DNA of 64,000 bases from Heliocidaris erythrogramma (GCA_025617745.1 CM046856.1:36946208-37010207), one strand, 5' to 3'. Counted from the stretch's first letter, positions 42,142-54,396 are shown. Notes: generated from the letters alone by a model not told the origin. Program-made: numbers and translations.

Positions 42142-43779
42142 TTGCCAAGCCGTAGCTCAGCCTTTGTCACTATAGAGAAGGCTACCCCTCGTTCCAAACG
42201 GATGGGTGGCCATGAGACATTATCCGAACGCCATACCAAGCAAGGCCTTCCGGATACGGTCATGGAGCCGACTTCTGTGCAGGAGGGCCAAAGCCCTCCC
42301 TGCATGAACTCTAAAAGGCACCAGTCGACCAAGTCTCTCTTAAAGTCAAAATCTAAGGTTGCCCCGAGCAAACCTAGAAATTTGACAAGGAAGAAGGATA
42401 AGGTCTCCCGACACGAGATGCCAGATCCTCCTCCCTTACCGGTCGAACAGGCTGAACTTCTTCGCCTTGTGAAGATAGTTGCCGAGAAGAGCGGGTGGTT
42501 ACCCCCTACCTCTCAGCCGACCGCGGGTGGCTCTGACCCCGCCCTGGACGATGATCAGTCCGTAGGCGCGGGTAATCCGAACCAGGTACCGAATTAATTC
42601 GGTTTCGGTTCGACTATTCCCGACCCCGCACCGGTTTCCGGTCTTGGGTTATCGGGTTCTGGCTCCGGTTTGCCGATTTCCGGTTCTGGTTTGCCGATTC
42701 CCGGCCCCGGTCTACCGGTATCCGGCTCCTGTTTGTCGAATTCTGGCCCCGGTTTGCCTTTTTACGGCTCCGGACAGCCGATATCAGGCCCTGGTTTGCA
42801 GGTGCCTTGCTTTCAAGAGCCTCTTACTCACGCCGGCTCTTTTTTATCCGGTCGTGTTTGGCCCCTTGAGGGTCATGCTCAATCCCGGCAGGCCGAGAGC
42901 TTCCCCGGCAAGAGCTACTCCGATACCGGCGGCACTTGGTGCTCCACCTGGTGAGGAGGCCTTTGGTTTGTGGATACATCCGCCCCCCTGGGTTCAGGTT
43001 TCTCACACAGCCAGCCCTGATGCTGACTCTGATGTTGAGTCTCAAGCCAGTGCGGTCCCCCAACACTCTCGTGGGTTGGCTGTCGACGCGCAAGCTCTTT
43101 TGGAGAAATACTCACCTGAGACTTTCCCTCCGTCTCAGCCGGTTTCGGATCAGGCTTTTCTCTTCAGTCAAGGGGTTCCCTCTTCGGGAATACCCCTTTC
43201 TGATGATTTCAAGGCTGCCTACGCAAACTTAGCTGAACAGGCGTTGCAGCCTGGGACTTCTGTTGGTAAGCAACCCCTTGCTGGGGGCTTTGCTTTCCGT
43301 CCCCAAGATTCAGTTGGGTTCTTCCAACGGAAGACTTTTTCGCCCGACATGAATCATGTGGGGGCGAGACTTGGTGTGAGTTTCGGGAGTAAAGGTTACT
43401 CAACCAAGGATAGGCGGTTTCGAGATGTTGAGACCCACACCAGATCTGTCCTGCGGCTCACGGCCTATCGGGGGTCTCTAATCAGCCTCAAAATCAGGTC
43501 TCGAGAACTTCAAGTTTCTGAGTCTGATGGGCTGATTTTGGACGAGATCCTGCTTTCCTTAACGGGATCTCTGTGGTCACAGCTGACCCTTGCGGCCGTC
43601 AAAGCCACGAACTCTAGGAGAGAGCTGGCCCTCTCGTCCTTAGGGATTCTCGATAGGGATATTCCCTCCCTGCTGGGGGGAATTCCTCAGTCGGAGGGGT
43701 AACTGTTTAGGGGTCAGTTTGCCGCTGTCCTTCAGCGCGAAATTGACTCCCGTAAGCAGGCGGCTGACTTTTCCGCCCA
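42142..43779 (+). pseudogene. DIRS-D ORF1, gag-like, broken
   Basis: The first frame (42142-42597) is basic and ends at a TAA. The same frame resumes through a proline/glycine repeat (SGLPISGSGLPIPGPGLP) to 42954, then a shift leads to 42644-43702 frame sequence PIPAALGAPPGEE, VGARLGVSFGSKGY, SLWSQLTLAAV, which matches DIRS-A ORF1. A stop at 43700 is followed by the GGQFAAVLQREIDSRKQ continuation. The start may lie further left, near 41917. Confidence 0.82.
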
Positions 43780-43899
43780 CGTTTGCTGACTCAACCCTCT
43801 AGTCTGAGAGCTAGGGTGCCGGTGTTTCCGACCCCTCGCTTTAAGCGGGTGAGCTCGACCCCTCCTTGCGCGGCGTTTCCCTTGGGTCAACAGTCCAGA

Positions 43900-45180
43900 C
43901 CTACTCGAGGTGGAGGCTCCTCCAGTACTCTCCCGGTACTCTTCCGGATGGAAACTCTAGCGTCCATTCTACCGACAATCGAGCAGTCAGACTTGGCGGT
44001 TGCGCTCGATTTGAAGGACGCATACTTCCATATCCCAATACATCCCCGTTCGCGGGATCTTTTGGGGTTCGCGTTCCAGGGCGAAAACTTCAGGTTTCGC
44101 GCCTCTAGTAGCGACTCTAGCCGTCTTCCTAAGGAAGCGCAGTCTCCGACTTTTTGTCTACCTGGACGATTGGCTTCTGGTAGCACATTCAGAGTCGGTG
44201 CTCCGAGACCAGTTGTACCTCTTACTCCAGACTACTCAGGAGCTAGGGTTTCTAATCAACTGGGAGAAATCGGAGCTGTCTCCCACCCGTACCCCAGTGT
44301 ACTTAGGTGCGGAGATAGATATCCCGAATCAGGTCGCTCGCCAAATCCGCGACAGAATTCGGACGATTACGTCAGCTGCCCGGTCCCTGCGCTTATTGCA
44401 CAGAGTTCGGGTCAAGCGCTGGCTTCAATTTCTAGGCTACCTCTCGAGCCTAGTGGATGTTTTACCGGACTGCAGACTTCTGTTGAGGCCCTTCCAGAGG
44501 CACCTCTGGAAGTTTTTCTCGCCGGGCGTAGACTCCCTCAGAGTATGGATTCCATTACCGAGGGAGAGCAGACGTCTACTCGCCTCCTGGGCAGACAGGT
44601 CGTTGCTTGCTCGGGGCAAACCCCTCCACGTCCCTCTTCCATCAGTATCCATCTCGACGGACGCGTCGCTTCTAGGCTGGGGCAGCCATTGTGGGGACGA
44701 GGTGATTTCGGGGGACTGGTCTCATCTGCGCACCATTCCCATATCAATGTGCTGGAGATGCGGGCGACCTTCTTGTCGCTCCACCATTTCAGGCACATGA
44801 TTGTAGGGCGCTTCGTTCTTATCCTTACGGACAACACCACGGTTGCTGCCTACATCAATCGTCAGGGTGGAATCCGGTCAGGTTCCCTGAACTCGCTTGC
44901 TGCCCAGTTATGGAGGTGGTGTCGGTCGAACAATATAGTTCCAATAGCCTCTTACATTCCCGGGCAAGAGAATCTCTTATCAGACTTTCTGTCCCGGGGC
45001 AGGTGTCTCCCTTCCGAGTGGTCCCTCCATCAGGAGGTTTTCGATCTTCTTCTTGCGGTGTGGGCGCTGCTGGAGATCAATCTGTTTGCAACCGCTCTCA
45101 ATCACCGTCTTCCGAGGTACTATTCTCAGGTTCGGGCCCCGGAGGCTTGGTTTCCCCTACACTGCTGTCCCTCCTGGAGG
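43900..45180 (+). pseudogene. DIRS-D reverse transcriptase / RNase H, broken
   Basis: LFRMETLASILP and VALDLKDAYFHIPIHPRSRD (motif A) are in one frame; motif B is largely deleted near 44100. YLDDWLLV, LGFLINWEKSELSP and YLGAEIDIPNQVA through STDASLLGWGSH are in a second frame. The first frame resumes with LILTDNTTVAAYINRQGG, SYIPGQENLLSDFLSRGR and INLFATALNHRLPRYY and ends near 45180. The AFPPF-type C-terminal segment present in DIRS-A is lost. Confidence 0.85.
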
Positions 45181-45239
45181 GGCAGCCGTTTCCCCTCCTT
45201 CTGAGGCCAGACCTGGTGTCGCAGCCTCTTTCGGGGATC

Positions 45240-46215
45240 CTCTATGGTCGGCCCGAGACTCTTCACTTGACCGCTAGGGCCTCGGGTCTCTCCGAGAGAG
45301 CCTCTCGGTTTATAATTCAGAGTCGTAGAGAGTCCACGAGATCTCTTTACAACTCCCGCCTGGAGGCATTTTCAGTTTGGTGCGAAGATCTCGGGATTTC
45401 ACCCGTGAGGCTTCTGTAGGCACGATTGCAGATTTTCTGATCTCCCTTTTTGATAAGGGTAGATCGCTTTTCCACTATCCGTGGATATCGATCTGCCATC
45501 GCCGCTACTCACGTTGGCTTTTCAGACGGCTCGGGAGTTTCTAACTCCCATCTACTTGCTAGATTGCTGAGATCGTTCTTCTTACAACGACCAGCAAATC
45601 CTAAGTTGTCTCCTGCGTGGAGCCTACCTAAAGTTTTGGATGCGTTATCAAAGCCTCCCTTTGAACCTATGAGCAAGGCTTCTTTCCATCAGGTAACTGT
45701 CAAGACCATTTTTCTCATGGCCATAGCTTCAGGGCAGAGAAGAAGTTCTCTTCATGCTCTTTGCACCTCTCCCGGTCACATCCGTTGGGAAAGACAAGGT
45801 GTTCGTCTCATCCCCAAGCCGTCCTTTGTAGCCAAAAATCAGACGGCTTCCTCCGGTCCGGTTGAGGTATTTCTCAGTCCTCTGTCAGACATCTCCTCAG
45901 TCAAGGAGGACAAGGTTTGGTGCCCGGTGAGGGTGCTAAAATGGTACTTAGACAAGACCAAAGATTGCCTTATTACTCGCAAACCTTTCTCTCCTGCTTC
46001 TAAAGAATCCATTTCTAGATGGATTGTTGAGGCCATCCAGGCCGCTGGTCCTGAGGCCCTTCTCTCGGATAGTAAGCCTAGAGTGCATGATACCAGAAGC
46101 ATTAGCACTTCTTCGGCGCTTTTTCAGGGTATTGCCCTAGAAGACATTTTGAGGGCCGCCTTTTGGCGGTCTCCCAATTCTTTTACTTCTTTTTATTCCT
46201 TCTGCAGAAGACCGG
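45240..46215 (+). pseudogene. DIRS-D tyrosine recombinase, broken
   Basis: The N-terminal part (STRSLYNSRLEAFSVWC) is in one frame to 45419, then a shift leads to 45450 (FSTIRGYRSAIAATH) onward. Catalytic residues are kept: Arg in SGQRRSSLHAL, His/Arg in HDTRSIS, Tyr in FTSFY. About 12 residues present in DIRS-A between DKTK and ITRKPF are missing. Confidence 0.85.
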
Positions 46216-46313
46216 TTTGCGACTTCGTCACTGAGGGCGGCAGCTCCTGTTGTTACCCCGCGTTAGCCTCCTTCCCTTGGGACATGCCACCCTGGATTTT
46301 TATCTGTGCTGGT

Positions 46314-46415
46314 CTAGCATAATAGGTACATGTAGATACATCAATTTATTGTAGTAAATCAGTAAAATCGTACCTGATTTTATTATTTGCTAAATAAGTT
46401 GATGTATCTACCTAT
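46314..46415 (+). repeat. DIRS-D internal complementary region
   Basis: The first part is the complement of the left edge (ATTTACTACAATAAATTG) and the second part the complement of the right edge (46600-46657), joined at GTAAATCAGTAAAATC. Same architecture as in DIRS-A. Confidence 0.88.
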
Positions 46416-46489
46416 GTCCCTCCCACCGTCCCCTCTCCTTGCCCAGCAACATGTCCTAAGTGTGGTCTCTGGCAGCTCGTTAGAGGAAG

Positions 46490-46657
46490 ATGGCGGGCGT
46501 GTGCTCACGCAGGTGACTATGGGAAGGCGGTATAGTGGGGTGGGGCGTGCGCGAATGTAACTTTTAAGTTTCTCGGTGGTGGCGTAGTTTGGGTCAACTA
46601 GCATAGTAGGTAGATACATCAAATTAGCAAATAATAAAATCAGGTAGGATTTTACTG
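46490..46657 (+). repeat. DIRS-D right inverted terminal repeat
   Basis: Inverse of 41281-41440 with a private outer edge (AGCAAATAATAAAATCAGG). 46658-46984 beyond it shows no gene. Confidence 0.88.
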
Positions 46658-48279
46658 TTTTATCATATTATTAAAATATATTGGGGTTCCTGAACTGGGA
46701 GATACGTTGCTGACCACCTTTCCTTCAGTTGATTTTCCCATGCATTTCATAATTATAAGGCCCTTACTTGGTAGGCATAGATCTCTAGTGCGAAGTTGCT
46801 TTGCAACAGACATTTTCCACAAATAACCTGTTTGCCTTGTTGCAAAGTACAATCTCCTGACAGAAAATGTGCCCCTTCTGATTTGAAAATTGACCCTTCT
46901 ATATTGCTGCCGTATCCCATCTGTACCACATTTCTTATATCTCTGATTTTAATGTGGCTGGCCGAGAATTCTGGTAAATAAAACGCTGGGGTACTCGTTT
47001 TTCCAAACGTTTGTATTTCCAAAAGGTTCATGATATTCCGAAACTAAATCATGCCTGGGGATTCATAATTCTGAGCATTTGTTGCATTATTTCGATGGTT
47101 CGTTTAAGATTCATAATTCCGAAAATGAGACGGTTCATAATTAAAAAATAAAGAAGGGTCCATCATTCCGAAGGCTCATAATTCCGAAAATGAAACTAGA
47201 TCATGATTCCGGAAATGAATATAGGGGTCATAAATCCAAAAATGAAAGAGGGCTTGTTATTCCGTAAAAAAGGTAAAGAAAAGGGAAGGTGACTTCAGGG
47301 CTAAATATGAAATAGGGTCACATTTGATATTATCGTCCGAAGGGACGATCTCTTGACAAAAACAATAACAGGCTGATCCAGAGGTCGAATAAATGCACCC
47401 ACCCCCATGAAAAAAGGTAAAAAAGAAGAACGAGAGAGTTAGAATGGGTGAAAAAAATCTTTAAGAATAAAAGGGAAAGAGTAAGAAAAAATAGTTTAAA
47501 AATAAGGCTCATTTCAATGTTATATATAAAACTGTGGACTGGAGACTGTACTCTTATACTTAGGCCCAGATCTGAAATATACTGTATGTTACTTGTGTGT
47601 TGATAATAAGGCTAAGTTCAATTATTTAAAATGCAAAGTTTTCTTAACCTAGTGATACCCCTTCCATAATACCTCTTAGTATTAGGTCTCTAGCCTTCAA
47701 CCTTCTCATGTTATCCTATCTAAGGGAACAGAAATCCCTTCCCAGACCTAATTGAATGATTATTCCAAACCATGCCTGATACCGAAAAATGATAATTATA
47801 CAAATATTTTCTTTTAAAACAATTTCTGCTATAGCAAATATATTGTTTGGGAAAATTCATTAAGAAAAGGAAATCTTAGGAAAAGGTTTCCAGGGAGTGG
47901 ACAAGGAGTAGAGGTTCCTACCTGGGGAAAGATGGATGCAGAGAAGAAGAGAAATAAAGAAAGGAAAATAAAGAGAAAAAACAAAACGAAATGGGGAAAC
48001 GCCCTAAATATACACCATCGGATCCAGGCCGCTCAAGTGGGGGCCCAGTCGTTTCTGCCCCTCCTTCCCCCTTTTAGGTATTTCAAACCCTTTTTCATTT
48101 TCAGAAATAAACTACCTGCGGATTTATGAACCCTTTTTATGCCTCCGCCCACCGTAGGTGGTAGCTGGAGGCATTATGTTTTCGGGTCGTACGTCCGTCC
48201 GCCCCCTTTTCGTTCTCGCGATAACTTCAAAACTGTGTTTGGTTTTGGATCATTTTGTAACTTGGCCCATGTATGCATA

Positions 48280-49739
48280 TGATTGATTGATTGATTTTAT
48301 TCGTCAGGTATATTGCAATACAAACATAACCAGGTACCATGACAGGATAGCCCATGAAAACCGAAATGGCTTATTTCCAATGGGGTCCTTACCTAAATAA
48401 CTGATTAAAAAATACACTAAGAAAACACATTAGTACGGCTACAAGACTATACACGTACGACAAGTAATAAGAATGTACTAAAGTAGCAAAGTAAAACATA
48501 ACATTTTTATAAAGTAGGCGAAGATTACATAAATGTGAAAACAAGACTTACTCAACGGAAAAAACTATATACAGAAAATCATAATGAAACTATCGATAAT
48601 AAACGTTGGTTACATAAGTCATATAATATAGGAAAAAACCATCTGAGCTACAAAAAGGAGAGGAGAAATATAGTTATGGAGTAGACACATTTTTCAGATG
48701 ATGCTTCAATACCCTTTTAAAATGTACAAAATTCTTAACTGACTTAACATGATTTGGGAGGGAATTCCAGAAAAGAATACTGTTAAAATAAAAGGAATTT
48801 CCAATTTTACCTTTCCGCTTAGGCACTACGAAATTAAATTGACTATTTCTAGTGTCATGCCCATGAACACTTGAAGAGCGAGTAAAACTATTTGAAATAT
48901 AGTGATCTGGATTAGAGTAAAAAATCTTATGTACATGGTGAATTAAAAGTTGTTGTGATCTAAGGTTTACATGAAGAAGACCAGCTGTTTCAAGTTCACT
49001 CTTCCCAATGTGTGTTCTTGGTGGTAAGTGATTGATAAATCTTACAATCTTATTTTGAATTATTTTTAACTTGTTTTGATCCACCTTGCCTAGACTGCAG
49101 TACCATGCGGCATTAGCATAATCAAATAAACATTGTATTAAGGAAAAACTTAAAATGCGTCTTGATTTTAAGTTCATGCAATTTTTATAACGATACAAGA
49201 ATTTTAGACGAGCATTAGCTTTTTTGACAATACTGTCAACCAAACTTGAGCAAGAAAGATCACTAGCTATATTTAGTCCTAAATACTTCACAGAATCCTG
49301 TCTCTTAATGAGTTGATTGTTATAACTTATATTGAAATCATCAGTATACTTCAGCCTACCCCGTGAACAAAACAAAATACTTTCGGTTTTACCAATATGT
49401 ATTATAAGCTAAGCTTATTTGCTGTCATCCAATTAACACAGTTTGATAATTCTAAGCTAAGTTTTTCCCCGATCAGCTTAGGATCAGTACCAGAATATAG
49501 TAACACACTATCATCCACATATAAAAGTAATTTACTGTCCTTGACACAAACACACATATCATTAATGTAGCACTTGAAAAGAATAGGACCTAATATGCTC
49601 CCCTGTGGAACTCCGCTTCTTATGGGCATAGAATCGGAGAGTACATTTTGCAACGAGACAACTTGATGACGATTGGTCAAGTAAGACCTAAACCATTGCA
49701 CACATGCAGAATTTAAACCCATTACTTCTAATTTACTTA
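48280..49739 (-). mobile_element. LINE-C, 5'-truncated
   Basis: The 3' end is a (GATT)n-type tail beginning at about 48282 followed by a TTTATTCGTCAGG tip (plus strand). The truncated 5' end meets ATGGGAGGGACGATG at 49739, which in the uninterrupted copy at 62017 directly follows CCATGTATGCAT. Target: about 4 bases ATAT on both sides. Confidence 0.82.
48674..49735 (-). pseudogene. LINE-C reverse transcriptase remnant
   Basis: From the right: WFRSYLTNRHQVVSL, RSGVPQGSILGPILF (motif B), LLLYVDDSVLLY (motif C) and TANKLSL, a break at 49376-49401, then SVKYLGLNIASDLSC, the C-terminal region with GHDTRNSQFNFVVPKRK and FWNSLPNHVK, and a stop at 48674. Motif A and the endonuclease are absent because of 5' truncation. 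Confidence 0.85.
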
Positions 49740-50764
49740 TATGGGAGGGACGATGAACTGATTAGATTTTGGGGTCTCAAGGTCAAAGGTCAAAGGTCAC
49801 AGAGGTAATTATGTACATAAAAATGGTTAGTTCTCGCGATAACTGAAGAACTGTTTGACAGATCAGCTTCTAACCTGGCCCATGTTTGCATATGGGAGGG
49901 ACGATGAACTGATTATATTTTAGGGTCTCAAGGTCAAAGGTCAGAGGCGTCATTATGTACATAAAAATGGTTCGTTCTTGCAATAACTGAAGAACTGTTT
50001 GACTGATCAACCTCTCACTTGGCCCATGTATGCATACATGTATGTGAGGGACGATGAACAGATTAGATTTTAGGGTTTCAAGGTCAAAGGTCATAGAGGT
50101 CATTATATACATAAAAATGGTTCGTGATGTATGGAGTCTAGGCCTATACCTATTTTAGAAATTTCAAGGGGACAGTGGTCTATTTGCTATAAAATATCTA
50201 TTTCCTTGGTGTATTTGAGGATTGTAAGTCATCAATGGTAAGTTTTTTATTTGTACGGGATGAAAATGAAATGAAATAAATTTTCTGTCTCCTGTGCTTT
50301 TTAAGTGAAAAGATTTGTAATTTTATTGGACCAATCCTTTTTAGAGTGTACATGTATGCCATACATTTCCAATCTGGTGATGGCGGAGGCATAAATTCCG
50401 ACCGCACGCGGTCGAAGATTCGTCTAGTTTTTTCCTGTTCCGTAATTATGAACCCTTTTTCATTCTCGGAATAACGAACTTTCAGAATTACGAACCTGAA
50501 TTTAGCAGGAGTGTTAAACATAGTCTATGCATTGTATTAACAAGAGTTTAATTTGGGGGCTTAAGTCATTCAAATATTATCATGAAACTCGTGAGAGACT
50601 CCAATGGAGAGATTAAGCGCACCTGGGTGGCCTGGCACCTGCACTATAGACAATGCCTATTCACTTCAACCCATTGGGGTGTCTTTCTTTGTTCCCCCGT
50701 TATATAATACCGATGTGTCACTTTCTTTTATCACAGTGAACTTGCAATTTAGCTTATAATGAAC

Positions 50765-51430
50765 TAGTCTAGTTCTGGACTCTTTTTATTGATTTTTTTA
50801 TTTGCCGACTATACGCGATAAGCTGAGTGATGGCACGATCCCGAGAACCTGTTGGCCCCGAAAAAAAAAGAGTCCAGTGCTATTGCTCCACGCTGACGTC
50901 AGGGGTCCAAAGTTCACTAGCGCTTTAGCTGGGGAGGTGCGGCCAATTTTAATTGCTCTCCCTGAAAAATCTCAGGGAAAGTGGTCAGCGTGGAGCAATA
51001 AGCCAGTTCGGGGTTAGCGCATGGTACAAATGACCCCAAATATCCACAGATATTTTAGACATGGAGGGTCCCTTTATGTGCACTTCAGAAAAATAACTCT
51101 GGGAGTGATAGAGGTGCCTCATGAATAGCTTTTGTTTCCCCCTTAAAAAGAATACTTCCACCTGGATATCATGGAATGCACCATTAGTGCATAATTGAAT
51201 AATGATTACATGACATTCATGAGCACATATCGAATATTAGTGTCAGTGAGTTTTAGAATTTGGTACAGTGACCTTTATCTGCTCATGCTCAGATTGCATC
51301 TCCGAAGTGGCTTATTGCACTGGACTCTTTTTTTCGGGGCCAACAGGTTCTCGGGATCGCGCCATCACTCGGCTTATCGCGTATAGTCGGCGAATAAAAA
51401 AATCAATAAAGAGAGTCCAGAACTAGACTA
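50765..51430. mobile_element. Non-autonomous element with 115-bp TIRs and 9-bp duplication
   Basis: The ends TAGTCTAGTTCTGGACTC and GAGTCCAGAACTAGACTA begin inverted repeats of about 115 bp that differ at only a few places. ATAATGAAC flanks both sides (50756-50764 and 51431-51439). A 9-bp duplication and long TIRs fit Mutator-like transposons. The interior, 51000-51290, has no transposase. Confidence 0.88.
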
Positions 51431-51439
51431 ATAATGAAC

Positions 51440-52345
51440 TTGAATAGGGCCTGCTCTTTTCTTGCTCACATGAAAATCACCTATGGAATTTACTGTGTAC
51501 TGTAGACCTACTTATAACCCTTTTCTAGCTCAAATGAATAAACTTGCAATTTGTTTTATAGCAGACACGCATACTATTATTTTGCTCACAGGAATAATCT
51601 TGTAATTTTTAAATACAAAACTTATATACTCTTTTTCTCTCTCACAAGAATTAGCAATTGTTTTATGGAGAATTGACATAGTTATACTCTTTTAAACTTT
51701 AAAGCTCAAAAGAATCACACTTGCAATTTATTTGCACTGAACTCATTCTTTTCTTGCTCACATGAAAAAAACAATATAATTTGCTTTCGCGACTATTAAT
51801 AGACTTTTATATCATTATTATGAGATTGCTGTGAGTTTCTTCTTTCTCTCAGTATAAAAATCATTAGGGAAGAAGTAATTTAAGACCCGTGATATTGTAA
51901 TGATTTTACGAGGGTGAGCGGTACCGATGAAAAAAAAAATCACACGGAAAGGGGGAAGAATTTGTAAGAAACCGAAGCTGTGCGAAAAAACTCTTCTAGA
52001 TAAACTGTTAAAAACTCATCTTCTACTGTGTTTTAAGCTTCCAGATTTTGATACAAGGTACAGAAAAGGTCGATCTTTTAGAAAAACCAAAAATCCCAAA
52101 ATTGATTTTTTTTTTTCCAACCCAAATTTCCATTTCGGCTGTTTGTAAAAAATCACTGCTTGCGACTTTTTGGTGGTTTTGTGGTGCCGGGTCACATATT
52201 GAGTACATAATCTAAGCCGCATTTGAAATGAACTTTTTAAAGTTTTCGCTAATGCCAGTGCAATGATCTTGCATTGTTAGCCAGGGCAGTAAAACTCCAA
52301 TATCCCTGGCCAGGGAGATAGCCAAAATGGTTATGTACTGGTATA
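51440..52345. other. AT-rich intron DNA, no gene
   Basis: 51440-51800 shows loose 70-90 bp repeats carrying TTGCTCACATGAAAA-type words. The rest has poly-A and poly-T runs and no supported ORF. Confidence 0.5.
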
Positions 52346-52353
52346 CTATGTAT

Positions 52354-54080
52354 GGCTTTTGCTAAACAGTCGGGTAACGTCGCTTCGCGTTGGTAGAAAT
52401 TTTCGAACATTTTTCAGGAAGGTGTCTTCAAGGGGACAAATTGAAAAAGAGTCCATCTCAGTATGATTTTCCCGTTTTCAGGCTAAAAACGACAAACAAG
52501 GGAATAAAAAAAACAATAGAAGGATAATGCAAAGAAATACATGAACTATAAAGAGAGAATAGAAGGGTAGGAAGGATGGAAGAAAATATGATGAAAGGAA
52601 ACAAAGAATACAACAAAAGGAAAGTTGGAAAGTAAAAATAAGTGGATAAAAACAAAGAATAACATAAAGAAAGATAGAGACATAAATGATAAACGGATAA
52701 AGATATTAAGAGTAACATAAGGAAAGATAGAAGAGAAGATGATAATTTGAATAAAGGAATAACATAACGAAAGAAAAGATGAAAGGAAAACAAAATGATA
52801 GGATAAAAGCAAAGAATGTTTTAAGGAAAGTAAGTAAAGATGGGAAGCAGAAAATAATTTTAAAAAGAATAATATGAAAGATAGAGAGAGAAATGATAGG
52901 ATAAAAAAAGTTTAACTTATTATAAAGAAAGACAGAGAGAGAAAAATGATAGAAGGATAAAGATTAACGTGAGGAAGGTGGGGGAGAAAATGATAACAGG
53001 AAACAAAGAATATCATAACGAGAGGAAGGATGGAAAGATAATTGATAGAAGGATAAAAGCAAGAAATGACAAAGCGAGAGATAGAGAGAAAAATGATAAA
53101 AAGATAAATATAAACATGAAGAAAGGTGGAAGAGAAGATGATAAAAGGGAAGAAAGAATAACAAAGTGAAGATGGAAAGCAATAAAAAAAAGAGGATAAA
53201 AAGAATAAATATAAACAGTAACATTATGAAAGATGGAAAACAAAATGATAAAAGCAATAAAAGAATAACGTAATGAAAGGAAAGGTGGAAAGAAAAAAAT
53301 AATAAAAGGATTAAAAACAACTGAATTAGCAATTACGCGATGCGTAATATAATTATGTCCCCGCCAGAAGTGTAGATCTGTGGAATGGCTGTTAATTTAT
53401 GTAATTTCTGATAGAACCTTGAAGATAAATGTGAGAAATGAATTATCAAATTAATGTTTTATGATTACAAATGCATTTTCTGTTGATTTTGAATAAATTA
53501 CAATAAATTTGCATAATTAATGAATTTCAAAATTCTGTGTAGAGGTTTGACAGCCCCTACCCAGCCCTATCAGATAAAACAATCAGATTCAAAATACGGT
53601 GTGAAATAGAGGAGAAGTAGCATTTTTCGTCGATTTTGAATAAATTTGCATAAATTTGCATAATTGATGAATTTCATGATTTTGTGTAGAAGTTTGGAAT
53701 CCCCCACTCAGCCCTATCAGATAAAACAATCAGAATCAAAATCGGCCAAGAAATGACGGAGAAGTAGCATTTTCTAACGTTTTGAGCACACGCGGACGGA
53801 CGGACGGACGGACCTTTTGCTGCATTCTTTGTTTCCTTTCATCATATTTTCTTCCATCCTTCCTACCCTTCTATTCTCTCTTTATAGTTCATGTTTTTCT
53901 TTGCATTATCCTTCTATTGTTTTCTTTATTCCCTTGTTTGTCGTTTTTAGCCTGAAAATGGGAAAAATCATACCGAGATGGACTCTTTTTCAATTTGTCC
54001 CCTTGAAGACACCTTCCTGAAAAATGTTCGAAAATTTCTACTAACGCGACGCGACGTTACCCGACTGTTTAGCAAAAGCC
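52354..54080. mobile_element. 1.73-kb element with 268-bp TIRs and 8-bp duplication
   Basis: The ends GGCTTTTGCTAAACAGTCGG and CCGACTGTTTAGCAAAAGCC begin inverted repeats 52354-52620 and 53813-54080, nearly identical. CTATGTAT flanks both sides (52346-52353 and 54081-54088). The interior 52621-53330 is strongly purine-rich on the plus strand (GATAAAAG, GAAAGATGGAAAG words); 53340-53810 is an AT-rich repeat ending (GGAC)n. No transposase. The 8-bp duplication suits hAT, P or Merlin; GG tips lean away from hAT. Confidence 0.9.
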
Positions 54081-54088
54081 CTATGTAT

Positions 54089-54354
54089 TATAGCTGCACA
54101 ATAAGCATTGGGTCTCCCCGGCCCCCTGCTGAGCGAAGCCATCTGATCAATCAATGTTCTCATGTATATTCATAAGAGGATCCTTATTTGGGAAGCGGGG
54201 TCATGGGGGTCACTGCTCATTAAATTCACTCTCAGTACACTCTCAGTGATTGACAACACCTGTTGATATAAGGTAAACACTTGTATGGTTTCAAATTCCC
54301 CATGAGAACCTAGGACTATGTGGCTTTAAGAGCGACTGTTGAACCAGACCCTGG

Positions 54355-54396
<42 letters not shown>

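Larger units (their letters stand above)
41281..46657 (+). mobile_element. DIRS-D, full-length but decayed, in a receptor intron
   Basis: 5377 bp with inverted terminal repeats (41281-41440 and 46490-46657) and an internal complementary region (46314-46415). All three coding regions are present in order but carry stops, shifts and deletions. It belongs to a different subfamily from DIRS-A: the tips read ATTTACTACAATAAATTG and the leader differs, but proteins are clearly related. No target duplication is apparent. It shares its subfamily with DIRS-B. Confidence 0.9.
48138..50431. repeat. TATGCCTCCGCC repeat with 145-bp internal modules
   Basis: It begins TATGCCTCCGCCCACCGTAG and ends near GCGGAGGCATA and CGCGGTCGAAGATTCGTC. 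Modules of about 145 bp contain TTCTCGCGATAACT, AACTTGGCCCATGTATGCAT, GGGACGATGAACTGATTAGA and AAGGTCAAAGGTCA. LINE-C lies between module halves. Related copies are at 61898-62335 and 63482-64000. Confidence 0.8.
46985..50505. mobile_element. Foldback-like element with ATAATTCCGAAAATGA unit arms
   Basis: The left arm (about 47025-47280) is a degenerate tandem of roughly 20-30 bp units of the type TTCATAATTCCGAAAATGA. Inverse units (TTATGAACCCTTTTTCATT, AATTACGAACCTG) lie at 48086-48137 and 50434-50505, on the two sides of the repeat at 48138-50431. The modular arms recall TU-type foldback transposons. Interior 47280-48085 has no gene. Confidence 0.55.
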
